64,000 nt of DNA from CAVRZY01 sp963725415 (GCA_963725415.1 CAVRZY010000097.1:1-64000), one strand, 5' to 3'. Positions 35,289-44,665 are shown, counted from the first letter of the stretch. Notes: generated by a model not told the origin, from the letters alone. Made by a program: numbers and translations.

Positions 35289-35983
35289 TTCCACTGCTCG
35301 CCCGGGATGAGGTTGCCGAGAACGCAGTGCGAGCCCTGCGGCGTGCCGGGCCTGGCATTACGGGCCAGCTCATTGACGTGCTGCTCGATTCCAGCGAGGA
35401 GTTCGCCGTTCGCCGCCGCATCCCCAAGGTGCTGTCCGCCTTCGCCTCCGGAACTGCGGCGGACGGCCTGCTGCTGGGCCTGAAAGACGAGCGATTCGAG
35501 GTCCGCTTCCGGTGCGCTAAAGCGCTGGCAGCCATCCTCCAGAAGAAGCCGGGGCTTCCCCTGGCCAGCGATCGTGTGTTCGTTGCCGTCTCCAGGGAGC
35601 TCGAGCTGGGCAAGAACCTTTGGGAGAATCACCGCCTGCTGGACGGCGGCGAAGAAGATGAACTACTGGGGGGCCGCGCCACCCGCGGCCTGGAGCACGT
35701 ATTCACTTTGCTCTCCCTGGTCCTGCCGAAGGAGCCTCTGCGCATCGCGTTCCATGCGTTGCAGACGGACGATGAACTTCTGCGGGGAACGGCACTCGAG
35801 TACCTGGCCAGCGTCCTGCCTCCGCCCATCCAAGAGCAGTTGTGGCCTTTCCTCGAAGCCAAACGCCCCGCCGAGCGCGCGCTGCGCAGCCGCGAGGAAA
35901 CCCTGTCGGATCTGCTGCGCTCTCACGAGTCGATTGAAGTCCGGCTGGCCGAACTCAGAGCAAAGAATGCATCTCAAGTCTAG
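35285..35983 (+). CDS. HEAT-repeat C-terminal part of the split NTT-like gene
   Basis: A 232-residue helical protein whose repeated pairs VIPLLARDEVAENAVRALRR and VRRRIPKVLSAFASGTAADG, then LLLGLKDERFEVRFRCAKAL, are HEAT-like. It begins with GTG inside the preceding TGA stop, without a clear ribosome site of its own. The reading frame is open upstream to 35252 and encodes DPALAAH directly before the GTG, so the natural protein probably continues from the membrane part. It would be a cytoplasmic domain of the transporter-like protein. A type-A palindrome follows 14 bases after the stop. Confidence 0.65.
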   Translation: MIPLLARDEVAENAVRALRRAGPGITGQLIDVLLDSSEEFAVRRRIPKVLSAFASGTAADGLLLGLKDERFEVRFRCAKALAAILQKKPGLPLASDRVFVAVSRELELGKNLWENHRLLDGGEEDELLGGRATRGLEHVFTLLSLVLPKEPLRIAFHALQTDDELLRGTALEYLASVLPPPIQEQLWPFLEAKRPAERALRSREETLSDLLRSHESIEVRLAELRAKNASQV

Positions 35984-35996
35984 CTCCGCCATTCGC

Positions 35997-36060
35997 GTAA
36001 TTCGGGGACTGGCGCGATTTTAGCCGCTGTTGCGAAATTCGTGGCCTGTACCCGAATTAC
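35997..36060. repeat. GTAATTCGGG palindromic repeat, type A
   Basis: A 64-base palindromic unit like those at 7731 and 7814, with outer arms GTAATTCGGG and CCCGAATTAC and the inner arm TGCGAAATTCGTGGCC. It sits between the split transporter gene and the M16 operon, where it could terminate transcription. Confidence 0.8.
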
Positions 36061-36135
36061 CCTCAGCGCTCTCGCCTCTTGACCCCGCCTTTCACCGCCG
36101 TCCATAATCGCCTGTTAGACTTGAGGGACCGACCT

Positions 36136-37482
36136 ATGATGAGACCTCTGCTTCTCGCCTCCAGCCTGCAACTGCTGGCCATGACGCTCTTTGCGCCGCC
36201 GCCGCCCGCGGCGGCCATCCCGCCATTACAGTTCACCGATACGCGGCTTCCCAACGGGCTGCGCGTCATCATTATGGAAGACCACTTCGCCCCGGTCTAT
36301 TCCATCGCCGTGACTTACAACGTGGGCTCGCGCAACGAGCGGCCGGGCCGCACCGGCTTCGCCCACCTGTTCGAGCACATGATGTTCAAAGGCTCCGAAA
36401 AGGTGGGGCCAGGCGAGCACTTTTTCCTGGTCTACAACAACGGCGGCAACATGAACGGCTCCACCAACCAGGAGCGTACCAACTACTACGAAACGCTGCC
36501 GAAAAACCAGTTGGACCTGGGGCTGTTCCTCGAGTCCGACCGCATGCGCTCGCTGGTGATCACGCAGGAAAACCTCGATAACCAGCGCGCCACGGTGCAG
36601 GAGGAAAGGCGGCTGGGCGTGGACAACATGCCCTACGGCCAGTCCTCCGAGAAGATGCAGGAGCTGACGTTCGAGAACTTCGCCTACAAGCACTCGGTCA
36701 TCGGGTCCATGACGGATCTGAGCGCCGCCTCCGTCGAGGACGTGAAGGGATTCTTCAAGATCTACTACGCGCCCAACAACGCGGTGCTCACGCTGGTGGG
36801 CGACCTGGACACGAAGGCCACCCTGACCAAGGTGCGCCAGTATTTCGGCGACATCCCGCAGCAGGCCCCCCCGCCTCCGGTGGACGTGAGCGAGCCGCCG
36901 CAGACCTCCGAGCGCCGGGCGCGCCTGGAGGACAACCTGGCGCGGCTGGCGCGCGTGCAGATCGCCTACAAGACCGTTCCGGGCAACGAGCCGGACGCCT
37001 ACGCCATGCGCGCGCTCGCCACGGTGCTGTGCGGTGGCGAAAGCTCGCGGCTCTACCAGAAGCTGGTGAAAGACAAACAAATCGCAGCGGCCATTTTTGG
37101 CAACGCCTCGCGCAGCCGCGGGCCCAGCCCGTTCCAGATCAGCGCCACGCCGCGCCCCGGCCGGACGCCGGAAGAGATCGAAGCCCTGATCTACGACGAG
37201 ATCGCGAAGGTGCAGGCCGAGCCGGTGGCGGAATCGGAGCTGGCCAAAGCCCGGGCGGCCGCACGCCGCATGGCCCTCCAGCGCGAGAGCAGCCTGATGC
37301 GCGCCATCCAGCTCGGCGGCGACACCGCCATGTTCAACGATCCCGGGATGATCAACACGGACCACGTGAAGCTGGAGGCGGTCACGGCGGCCGACATCCA
37401 GCGCGTGGCGAAAAAGTACCTGAATGCGAGTGCCCGGACCGTGGTCATCACCGTTCCGGCAGCGCGGGGAGGTGGGCGATGA
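36136..37482 (+). CDS. Secreted M16 zinc peptidase, catalytic subunit
   Basis: A 448-residue pitrilysin-family protease. A signal segment (MMRPLLLASSLQLLAMTLFA) is followed by the M16 domain with the inverted zinc motif H77-L-F-E80-H81 (FAHLFEHMMFKGS) and the downstream Glu in RATVQEERRLGVDN. The second, inactive M16 half contains YYAPNNAVLTLVGD. Such proteins degrade peptides in the periplasm and work as heterodimers with an inactive partner. The partner follows here with an ATGA overlap at 37479-37482. Two adjacent ATGs (36136, 36139) follow GAGGGACCGACC; the first is used. Confidence 0.9.
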   Translation: MMRPLLLASSLQLLAMTLFAPPPPAAAIPPLQFTDTRLPNGLRVIIMEDHFAPVYSIAVTYNVGSRNERPGRTGFAHLFEHMMFKGSEKVGPGEHFFLVYNNGGNMNGSTNQERTNYYETLPKNQLDLGLFLESDRMRSLVITQENLDNQRATVQEERRLGVDNMPYGQSSEKMQELTFENFAYKHSVIGSMTDLSAASVEDVKGFFKIYYAPNNAVLTLVGDLDTKATLTKVRQYFGDIPQQAPPPPVDVSEPPQTSERRARLEDNLARLARVQIAYKTVPGNEPDAYAMRALATVLCGGESSRLYQKLVKDKQIAAAIFGNASRSRGPSPFQISATPRPGRTPEEIEALIYDEIAKVQAEPVAESELAKARAAARRMALQRESSLMRAIQLGGDTAMFNDPGMINTDHVKLEAVTAADIQRVAKKYLNASARTVVITVPAARGGGR

Positions 37483-38981
37483 AGATCAGGAGAAGCATTG
37501 CCGTACTGTTCACAGCGGCCTGCCTGGCGGCGTTGGCGCAGGAGCCCGCGCCGCAGGCGCCGGAGTCGCTGAAAGGCGTAGTCCAGAAGAAGCTGGCGCC
37601 GGTCTCCAAAGAGATCCTGCGGGTGAAGCTCCCGCGCGCTATCGATCGCAAGCTGGAGTGCGGGTTGCCGGCCATGGTGATCGAAAGCCATCGCAGCCCG
37701 AGCGTCGAGCTGGACCTGCTGCTGCCCGCCACCAGCCTGATGGACCCCGCGGGCCTGCCCGGCGTGGCTGCCGCCACCGCGGCTTTGATGCGCGAGGGCA
37801 CCCAGAAATACAATTCGCAGCAGATCGCCGAGAAGCTCGCCCAGATGGGTGCGACGCTCTCTCTGGGAGGAGGCGGCGGGCCGCGGGGCGGCGGCAGGCG
37901 CGGAGGTGGCCCCGGCGGCGCGCAAGTCACGCGCCTGGTCGCCTCGGCGCCCACCGAGAACCTGGACGAGCTGCTCGAGCTGGTGGGCCAGGTGCTGCTC
38001 CATCCGACTTTTCCGCAGGACGAGCTGGACAAATGGAAGGCCCAGCAGCGCAGCCAACTACTCCAGATGCGCGCCACTCCGGCCTTCCTGGGCGCCGAGC
38101 GTCTCCGCCAGGCTCTCTATGGAGGCGATGCGCGGGCCATCGATAATCCGACCATCGAGTCGCTCGACAAGATCCAGCGCCAGGACCTGATCGATTTCTA
38201 CAAGGCCTATTACCGGCCCGGAAACAGCCTGCTGGGGGTGGCCGGCGACATCTCGCCGGACGCCGCCGTCGCCAAGCTCGAGAAGCACATCGGCGCCTGG
38301 GAATCCGGGACGGCCAAGCGGCCTGAGCTGCCGCTAAAGGGGCCGCTCACCGACAAGACGATCTATCTGGTGGACCGGCCTAATTCGGTGCAGACCCAAC
38401 TGATCCTGGCCAACCGCGCCATCGGGCGCACGGATCCCGATTACATCGCCTGCATGGTGATGAATCGGGTGCTGGGCCAAGGGCCTTCGGCCCGGCTGTT
38501 CCGCAACATCCGCGAGGAGAAGGGCTTCACCTACGGTGTCTCCAGCGCCTTCACGGCCACCCAATTCAACAATCACTTCATGGCCTCTAGCTCCGTGCGG
38601 ACCGAGGTGACCGGCCCGGCCATCGACGCCTTCTTGGACGAGTTCCGCGCCATCCGCGACAAGCCCGTTCCGGCCGAGGAACTGGACAACGTCAAGCGCG
38701 CCATCGTGGCGGGCTTCGCGCTGTCGCTGGAATCCGTGAACGGCGTTCTGAGCCAGCGCGTGCAGGCCCGCGAGTACGGCCTGCCGGACGACTACTGGGA
38801 CACCTACCCGGAGAAAGTCATGGCAGTCACCGCGGCGGACGTCCAGCGCGTCGCGCGCAAGTACGTGCCGCTGGACAACGTCCAGCTCATCGCCGTAGGA
38901 GACGCCAGCAAAATCGCCCCCGTGCTTAGCAAGTACGGCCCGCTGGAGAAGTACGACGCCGAGGGGCGCAGGGTGGAGTAG
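37479..38981 (+). CDS. Secreted M16-family protein, inactive beta subunit
   Basis: A 500-residue partner of the preceding peptidase, with a signal peptide (MKIRRSIAVLFTAACLAALA). The zinc motif is absent: the corresponding region reads LPGVAAATAALMREGTQKYN. The fold is kept (YYRPGNSLLGVAGDISPDAA, GPSARLFRNIREEKGFTYGV), as expected for the substrate-binding half of a heterodimer like mitochondrial processing peptidase. A Gly/Arg-rich insertion (GGGGGPRGGGRRGGGPGG) sits at about residues 127-144. Parts of this gene were duplicated downstream and survive as pseudogenes at 42842-43509 and 44292-44428. Confidence 0.88.
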   Translation: MKIRRSIAVLFTAACLAALAQEPAPQAPESLKGVVQKKLAPVSKEILRVKLPRAIDRKLECGLPAMVIESHRSPSVELDLLLPATSLMDPAGLPGVAAATAALMREGTQKYNSQQIAEKLAQMGATLSLGGGGGPRGGGRRGGGPGGAQVTRLVASAPTENLDELLELVGQVLLHPTFPQDELDKWKAQQRSQLLQMRATPAFLGAERLRQALYGGDARAIDNPTIESLDKIQRQDLIDFYKAYYRPGNSLLGVAGDISPDAAVAKLEKHIGAWESGTAKRPELPLKGPLTDKTIYLVDRPNSVQTQLILANRAIGRTDPDYIACMVMNRVLGQGPSARLFRNIREEKGFTYGVSSAFTATQFNNHFMASSSVRTEVTGPAIDAFLDEFRAIRDKPVPAEELDNVKRAIVAGFALSLESVNGVLSQRVQAREYGLPDDYWDTYPEKVMAVTAADVQRVARKYVPLDNVQLIAVGDASKIAPVLSKYGPLEKYDAEGRRVE

Positions 38982-39355
38982 GGGGCCGCACCATGCCTTG
39001 CCGGCGGGGCGCGAGCGCCCGTCTGTAAAGGGGCGCCAGTCTCAAGGAGGCGCGTTTATCAGGATGTGGCGCTCTCGACGGCTGCCAGCCTCTTCGGCTC
39101 AACGTCCCTTTCCAGGTGTAGCGACATGCGTCCTGCAAGCCCCCTCGCAGGTTGTTTCCGAGTGGGCCGTGATCCATGCACAACGAGTCAAGCACCGCAG
39201 GAAACCACCTCTCCGAGACGCCGACTATACGGCCGCAGGGCGGTTGATCAGGATTAGAAACCTGATTCAACACCGGCAGATCGCTCCATAATGCGCCGCT
39301 AAACAGGTTGCCGAAGCACTATTCTGTGGACGGCGGATGTTGGGGGGCGACGGCG
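38982..39355. other. Intergenic region between M16 genes and kinase-TPR gene
   Basis: A 374-base gap between convergent genes. The first 45 bases (GGCCGCACCATGCCTTGCCG and following) recur after the M16 pseudogene at 43509, so they were part of the duplicated segment. Short GC-rich inverted pieces (GGGCGC / GCGCCC) are present around 39005-39035. I find no credible gene or RNA. Confidence 0.5.
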
Positions 39356-42349
39356 CTATTGGTTAGGTTGCTCGGCGTCCTCTCGTGGCTTGAGCCTGAC
39401 CCGCCACTCGGCCGCCTTCTCCGGCTTTCCCCAGTCCTGGTAGAGCTGGACGATCCGCTCTCGGGCTTGATCTAACTCGGGCCGTTCCGGCGCCGGGATG
39501 GCGGCTTGCCGCTCGATCATTCCTTCATAGCCGGAGACCAACAGCGGCTCCGCCTGCGCATAATTCTTTTGGCCAGCCAGGCTGGCGCCGAGCAGACTTT
39601 GACCGCTGTATCTCTGCCACGCGTCGGGAGTCGCCTTCTCGCGACCATTCAGTGCCTTGCGAAGCAACGGCTCGGCGTCGGCGTACTGCCGCTGCTGGAT
39701 GCGGATCCGGCCCAGCGCAGCCAAGACGTTCGTGGTGTTCGGATGCTCTTCCCCCAGCACGCGACGCCGAACCTCCAGAACCTTGGCATAGAGTGGCTCG
39801 GCCTGCGCATACTTACCCTGCTTCTCGTAGAGCAACGCCAAATTAAACGTACTACCCAGTGTGTCGCGATGCTCTTCCCCCAGCACGCGACGCCGAACCT
39901 CCAGGACCTTGATAAAGAGTGGCTCCGCCTGCGTATACCTACTCTGGTAGAGGTAGGACGTCGCGATACCGTCCATGCTGCTCAGCGCTCTGGGATGCTC
40001 CTCACCCAGCACGCGACGCTGGACCTCCAAGACCTTGGTATAGAGTGCCTCGGCCTGCTCATACTTACCTTGGGGAAGGTACAGAGCCGCCAGGTTCATC
40101 ATCAATGCCAGTGTGGTAGGATGCTCCTCACCCAGCACGCGACGGTTGATCCCCAGGACCTTATTTTGGAGCTGCTCGGCCTGCACATACTTGCCGTCGT
40201 CGCGGTACAGGATCGCAAGGTTGTTCATCATGACCAGCGTGTCGGGATGCTCCTCACCTAGCACGCGACGCTGCACCTCCAGGACCTTGGTTTGGAGCTG
40301 CTCGGCCTGCACATACTTAGCCTGGTTGCGGTACAGCATCGCGAGGCTGCCCATTACGAGCAGCGTGTCGGGATGCTCCTCACCCCGCACGCGACGCATG
40401 CCCTCCAGGGTCTTAGCCAAGATTAGCTCGGCCTGCGCATATTTGGCTTGGGAAAGGTACAACAACCCCAGATTGCCCATCGAGGTCAGCGTCTCGGGAT
40501 GCACCTCGCCCTTCACGCGACGCTCGACCTCCAGGCCCTTGGTTCGCAGTTGCTCGGCCTGCACATACTTGCCTTGGTCTGTGTACAGCAATGCCAGGTC
40601 ATTCATGGTGGCCAGCGTGTTGGGATGCTCCTCGCCCAGCACGCGACGCTCGACCTCCAAGACCTTGGTATAAACTGTCTCGGCTTGGGCATACTTGCCC
40701 TGTCTCCGATGCAGATCCGCCAAGTCATTCATGCTGGTCAGCGTGTCGCGATGGTCCTCGCCCAGCACGCGTTGCCGCAGCTCAACGGCGCGTTCCAGTT
40801 CCCGCTGCGCCTCTGGATAGAGGCCCAGGCCCCTGTACGTTTCGCCGATGGTCTGCCGGATCGAGGCCTCCACCGCCGGCCTCGCGTCGAACTTGCCTGC
40901 GATCCGCGCAGCCGCCCGGTCCAGTGCGGTACGCACCTTCATGTCCGGATCGGGCTTGGTGTCCGGCCGGGCCTGCGTGCGGGCACTGGCTTGTGCCAAC
41001 AGGTCATTTTGCAGAAAATCGGTTACTGCCTTGGCTATAGCCGACTCGTTGTCCGCCCGCTGCTTCTCCGTTACGGCCTTATTCCGCTGCTGAGCAGCTT
41101 GTGCCCCGGCCGCGACCGCCCGATTCCGCTCACTGGTGGCTTCCCGCTCCGCGGCCAAAGCTCGGTCTCGCTCCTTCGTGGCCGTTTGCTCGGCGCCTGC
41201 TGCCCGATCCCGCTGCTGTATCGCCGACTGCTCAGCCCGACTGGCCCTCATCGCTTGCCAAGTGCTGGCCACAATCCCGGCGACCAGCACCACAAACACC
41301 GTTCCCGTACCGGCCACGAGAGCCTTATGCCGGCGCGCAAACTTTTGCAGTTGATAACTGGCACTGGGCGGCCTTGCCGTGATCGGCTGGTCTTCCAAAT
41401 AGCGTCGAATGTCTCCGGCCAGATCTGCTGCCGACGCGTACCGCCGGGCTTTGTCCTTCTCCAGCGCTTTGGCCGCGATGGTTTCGATGTCGCCCTGATA
41501 GGTGTGGTTCACCGAACTGAGCGGCGCAGGATCCTCTTCCCGAATTGCCCGCACGGCTTCGTGCAGCTTGCGGCTTAGGTCATAAGGCAGGCGTCCGGCC
41601 AGGAGTTCATAGAGGATCACCCCCAGTGAGTAGACATCGCTGCGCGTATCCAGCTCGAGCGGATCGGCCAGCACCTGCTCAGGACTCATGTAGGCCAGCG
41701 TCCCTACCAGTTGCCCCAAGTCGGTCTGACGCGTTGCTTGCACATCGCGGTCGGTCACGCGAGCCACACCGAAATCGAGAATCTTGGGCTGCCCGGTCTC
41801 GTCGACCAAGATGTTACCTGGCTTTAGATCGCGGTGAATGATGCCACGCTGGTGTGCGTGATGCACCGCCTCGCAGATCTTAAACATGACCTCCAGCCGT
41901 TGTCGCGTTTTCAGATGGTGCGCTTCGGCATAATCTCGTAGCGATTGCCCCCGGATGAACTCCATAGCGAAGTAGGGCTGCGCCCCGAAACCCGTGTCCG
42001 CAGCACCTGCTTCATAGATTTGGGCAATGCCGGGGTGCTGCAGTCGACCGAGCGCTTGCGATTCCTGCTCAAACCGCCGGAGCAGTTCGGGTGTGGCCAG
42101 GCCGGGCTTGATGACTTTGAGAGCGACAATGCGGCGGGGCTGCTCCTGTTCCGCTTCATACACCGCGCCCATGCCGCCCTCGCCCAACAGACGAAGAATC
42201 CGGTAATGACCGATCGTGGCGGGCAGATATCGCACGGGAGCGGCGCCGGCAGCTCCGGCCGCCGCCGTCGAGACCGAGGACGGGCGAATCGTCCTCGTGT
42301 TATCGGCGGTCTTCGAGCCTCCGGTGGGGGAGGCCGCGTCGCCGTTCAT
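39356..42349 (-). CDS. Transmembrane Ser/Thr protein kinase with C-terminal TPR array
   Basis: A 997-residue PknB-like kinase. The cytoplasmic kinase domain (about 48-315) has the Gly loop GEGGMGAVYEA, the ATP-binding Lys78 (VALKVIK), the catalytic H172-R-D174 in IIHRDLKPGN and D192-F-G. A single membrane segment (VAGTGTVFVVLVAGIVAST) lies near residues 365-390, followed by a coiled coil rich in A/E/R and about nine kinesin-light-chain-like TPRs of 42 residues (pattern VLGEEHPNTLATMNDLALLY). The TPR units are similar even at DNA level (39750-40800), a sign of recent unit duplication or conversion. It should phosphorylate proteins in response to a partner bound outside. The ATG at 42349 follows GGAGGTGATCCG. 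Confidence 0.92.
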   Translation of the reverse strand: MNGDAASPTGGSKTADNTRTIRPSSVSTAAAGAAGAAPVRYLPATIGHYRILRLLGEGGMGAVYEAEQEQPRRIVALKVIKPGLATPELLRRFEQESQALGRLQHPGIAQIYEAGAADTGFGAQPYFAMEFIRGQSLRDYAEAHHLKTRQRLEVMFKICEAVHHAHQRGIIHRDLKPGNILVDETGQPKILDFGVARVTDRDVQATRQTDLGQLVGTLAYMSPEQVLADPLELDTRSDVYSLGVILYELLAGRLPYDLSRKLHEAVRAIREEDPAPLSSVNHTYQGDIETIAAKALEKDKARRYASAADLAGDIRRYLEDQPITARPPSASYQLQKFARRHKALVAGTGTVFVVLVAGIVASTWQAMRASRAEQSAIQQRDRAAGAEQTATKERDRALAAEREATSERNRAVAAGAQAAQQRNKAVTEKQRADNESAIAKAVTDFLQNDLLAQASARTQARPDTKPDPDMKVRTALDRAAARIAGKFDARPAVEASIRQTIGETYRGLGLYPEAQRELERAVELRQRVLGEDHRDTLTSMNDLADLHRRQGKYAQAETVYTKVLEVERRVLGEEHPNTLATMNDLALLYTDQGKYVQAEQLRTKGLEVERRVKGEVHPETLTSMGNLGLLYLSQAKYAQAELILAKTLEGMRRVRGEEHPDTLLVMGSLAMLYRNQAKYVQAEQLQTKVLEVQRRVLGEEHPDTLVMMNNLAILYRDDGKYVQAEQLQNKVLGINRRVLGEEHPTTLALMMNLAALYLPQGKYEQAEALYTKVLEVQRRVLGEEHPRALSSMDGIATSYLYQSRYTQAEPLFIKVLEVRRRVLGEEHRDTLGSTFNLALLYEKQGKYAQAEPLYAKVLEVRRRVLGEEHPNTTNVLAALGRIRIQQRQYADAEPLLRKALNGREKATPDAWQRYSGQSLLGASLAGQKNYAQAEPLLVSGYEGMIERQAAIPAPERPELDQARERIVQLYQDWGKPEKAAEWRVRLKPREDAEQPNQ

Positions 42350-42841
42350 CGGATCACCTCCACAGCAGCCCAAACCGATCCATTGCGCCCGCGCGTGCCC
42401 GATCCGACCGCGGGGCAAGGGAGAATCAGTATCGCCAGCATTCTATCAAAATCGGTGCGGTGAAGAAGGAGAAGGTCAGGAGTAAGGTTGACCACCGAAA
42501 ACTCTAATTGGCGCTATGCGTCTCACAGAGCGCACCCCACCACATAAGTCCCGCGTGATCGCCGAAGGTTGACAATCGCTCTCGGCCCGAAGGTACCGGC
42601 TACTCGGACGAGAAATGCTAGATCTTTATAGACGCAAACGCCCTTACTACGAAAGTGCCTGATCGACGGCACGGATTCCGGCCGAGCGGTCGCCCACTCG
42701 CAAACTACCGCGCGGGTCCTTTCCTTGGTCGTCTGCTGCGGCTTCGTTGGGATCCGGTCGGCCTCGCGGTCCAGATGCGGGGTTCTGGGACACAGGGCAT
42801 GAAATGTCGGCTTACCTGAAACTGGGCCAGCCTGGGAAGCT
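42350..42841. other. Intergenic region upstream of the kinase-TPR gene
   Basis: A 492-base stretch between the kinase start and the first M16 pseudogene. A 120-codon open frame on the minus strand (42523-42885) runs into the antisense of the pseudogene and has no signal, motif or ribosome site, so I do not treat it as a gene. Nothing else is recognised. Confidence 0.4.
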
Positions 42842-43509
42842 GGCGGCGGCGCGCAAGTCACGCGGCTGGTTGCCTCGGCGCCCACCGAGAACCTGGACGA
42901 GTTGCTCGAACTGGTGGGCCAGGGCCTGCTGCTCCAAATGCGCGCGACTCCGGCCTTCCTGGGCGCCGAGCGCCTCCGCCAGGCTCTCTACGGAGGCGAT
43001 GCGCGCGCCATCGACAATCCCACCCTGGAGTCCCTCGACAAGATCCAGCGCCCGGACCTGATCGACTTCTACAAGGCCTATTACCGGCCGGGAAACAGCC
43101 TGCTGGGGGTGGCCGGCGACATCTCGCCGGACGCCGCCGTAGCCAAACTTGAGAAGCACATCGGCGCCTGGGAGTCCGGGACGGCCAAGCGGCCTGAGCT
43201 GCCGCTGAAAGGCCCGCTCACCGACAAAACGATCTATCTGGTGGACCGGCCCAATTCGGTGCAGACCCAACTGATCCTGGCCAACCGCGCCATCGGCCGC
43301 ACGGATCCCGATTACATCGCCTCTGGGACACCTACCCGGAGAAAGTCATGGCGGTCACCGCGTCCGATATCCAGCGCGTCGCGCGCAAGTACGTGCCGCT
43401 CGACAACGTGCAGCTCATCGCCGTAGGAGACGCCAGCAAAATCGCCGCCGTGCTGAGCTAGTACGGCCCCCTGGAGAAGCACGACGCCGAAGGCCGCAAG
43501 GTGGAGTAG
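42842..43509 (+). pseudogene. Decayed duplicate of the M16 beta-subunit gene (first copy)
   Basis: Close DNA match to 37917-38981, but with at least two internal deletions. About 60 bases are missing after LVGQ (the parent segment HPTFPQDELDKWKAQQ is absent), and a large block is missing at 43320, where RTDPDYIA jumps out of frame to the later YWDTYPEK region. A Lys codon has become TAG at 43459-43461. The 5' part of the gene, including the signal peptide, is missing. The match extends past the stop into GGCCGCACCAT, so a whole genomic segment was duplicated. It is not expected to make a functional protein. Confidence 0.88.
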
Positions 43510-43748
43510 GCGGCCGCACCATACCTTGCCGGCGGGGCGTGTCTGGCTGGCTGACGCTCAGCTTCCGAGCCGGGATGTTTGGCAGCATCACGTTTCAGAT
43601 CTTCCACTTGTAGACTGGTGCTGCTTCAAGTTTGCCCCAAGACATGGACGGAGACAATCGTTCCTTCCGGATGCGGAGCCGATCACTCCCGTGAAACGGC
43701 GGTGGGTCCAAAATCCCGTGTTGGCTGACCATCTGCTAGGCTGTGGAT

Positions 43749-43964
43749 ATGACGACGCTGCTCGAAAAAGCGTTGGAAAAAGTCGGCGCGCTTGCGCAGG
43801 ATGAACAGGACGCCATCGCATCTCAGATCCTCGCTTCTCTCGCCGATGAAGAGGCTTGGAAGAAGCGCTTCGCCGCCAAGCGAGATCGACTGCGACAACT
43901 GGCCCGGGAGGCTCTCGACGAAGACGACCGGGGCGAAACCCGTCCTCTGGAAGACCTGTTTTGA
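43749..43964 (+). CDS. Antitoxin of a RelE-type toxin-antitoxin pair
   Basis: A 71-residue acidic protein (MTTLLEKALEKVGALAQDEQ, then DAIASQILASLADEEAWKKR) with the pattern L-P/A-x-x-E-Q-D-x-I-A-x-x-I-L, common to antitoxins partnered with RelE/ParE toxins. The ATG at 43749 is preferred to a GTG two codons upstream. Its TGA overlaps the toxin start by four bases. The module stands exactly between two M16 pseudogene fragments, so it may have arrived by insertion into the duplicated copy. Confidence 0.68.
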   Translation: MTTLLEKALEKVGALAQDEQDAIASQILASLADEEAWKKRFAAKRDRLRQLAREALDEDDRGETRPLEDLF

Positions 43965-44224
43965 TCGAGTCGAGGACAACTCGACGATTCTGGGAAGCCT
44001 TCGCCCTTTTGCCCGATGGAGTGAGACAGGAAGCCAAAGAAGCTTACCGGCTGTTTCAGAACAATCCAGCACACCCCAGTTTGCATTTCAAGAAACTGGA
44101 AGGCGAGGACCAGGTCTACTCCGTGCGCATCGGTCTCGGCTATCGCGCCCTTGGGGCAATGAAGCGAAATAGGGTCGTGTGGTTCTGGATCGGAAGTCAT
44201 GCCGATTATGACCGGAAACTGTGA
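43961..44224 (+). CDS. RelE/HigB-like toxin
   Basis: An 87-residue basic protein. The sequence (TTRRFWEAFALLPDGVRQEA, KEAYRLFQNNPAHPSLHFKK, YSVRIGLGYRALGAMKRNRV, then VWFWIGSHADYDRKL) follows the RelE-like beta-sheet core with R-I-G-L-G-Y-R and a final H-A-D-Y segment, typical of ribosome-dependent mRNA endonucleases. The best start is a TTG at 43961 overlapping the antitoxin stop; no ATG or GTG lies in a suitable position. Translation from TTG would keep toxin output low relative to antitoxin. Confidence 0.7.
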   Translation: MIESRTTRRFWEAFALLPDGVRQEAKEAYRLFQNNPAHPSLHFKKLEGEDQVYSVRIGLGYRALGAMKRNRVVWFWIGSHADYDRKL

Positions 44225-44291
44225 GACGACGGCCTACTCCCGTGACACGCCCTTCATAAACGCAGGCAGAAGGCGGGCCCGCCCGGAGTGG

Positions 44292-44428
44292 CGGCGGCGG
44301 CGCGCAAGTACGTGCCGCTGGACAACCTACAGCTCATCGCGGTAGGGGACGCCAGCGGAATCGCCGCCGTGCTCGCCAACTACGGCCCCCTGGAGAAGTA
44401 CGACGCCGAGGGCCGCAAGGTCGAATAG
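44292..44428 (+). pseudogene. C-terminal remnant of the M16 beta-subunit gene (second copy)
   Basis: About 137 bases match the last 45 codons of 37479-38981 (ARKYVPLDNVQLIAVGDASK region, ending in GRKVE and stop). It is cut at its 5' side by the sequence following the toxin gene. Together with the fragment at 42842-43509 it shows at least two rounds of duplication of this gene end. Confidence 0.85.
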
Positions 44429-44455
44429 GCGCGGCGAAGCGGAGGGCTGGCGCCT

Positions 44456-44665
44456 TCAGGTGCCCAGAACCCGGATCTTCGTTTCCGCCCCGGCAAGGCT
44501 CTTGAGCCTCGTATCAAATGTCACAAAAGTCGCGTTGTGCCGGCGAGCCAGCATCAGCAGGTAAGCATCTGTCACTTGTCTGCTACCGAGAATCTTCTCG
44601 AAGCGGCTGCGAGACTCCTTCGCCACCGGAGACGGGAGCGACTCCAGAGTGATACGCTGATACGC
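44456..44665 (-). pseudogene. PIN-domain (VapC-type) toxin remnant
   Basis: The C-terminal part of a PIN-domain protein is recognisable: ILGSRQVTDAYLLMLARRHN followed by ATFVTFDTRLKSLAG, with the conserved Asp residues of the VTDAYL and TFDTRL motifs. The N-terminal strand with the first catalytic Asp is missing; upstream in the same frame the sequence is unrelated and a short GATACGCT direct repeat (44651-44668) lies at the break. No antitoxin is found. It is probably an inactive fragment. Confidence 0.6.

Noticed and set aside
38926..39273. Minus-strand frame of 115 codons between M16 and kinase genes
   Set aside because: Overlaps the end of the M16 gene, has Arg/Pro-rich composition and covers a duplicated non-coding flank.
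39750..40800. CRISPR-like array
   Set aside because: The regular repeats are coding units of TPRs in the kinase gene, about 126 bases long and in frame, without spacer structure.
42523..42885. 120-codon minus-strand frame upstream of the M16 pseudogene
   Set aside because: It overlaps the antisense of the pseudogene, has no recognisable motif, signal or ribosome site.
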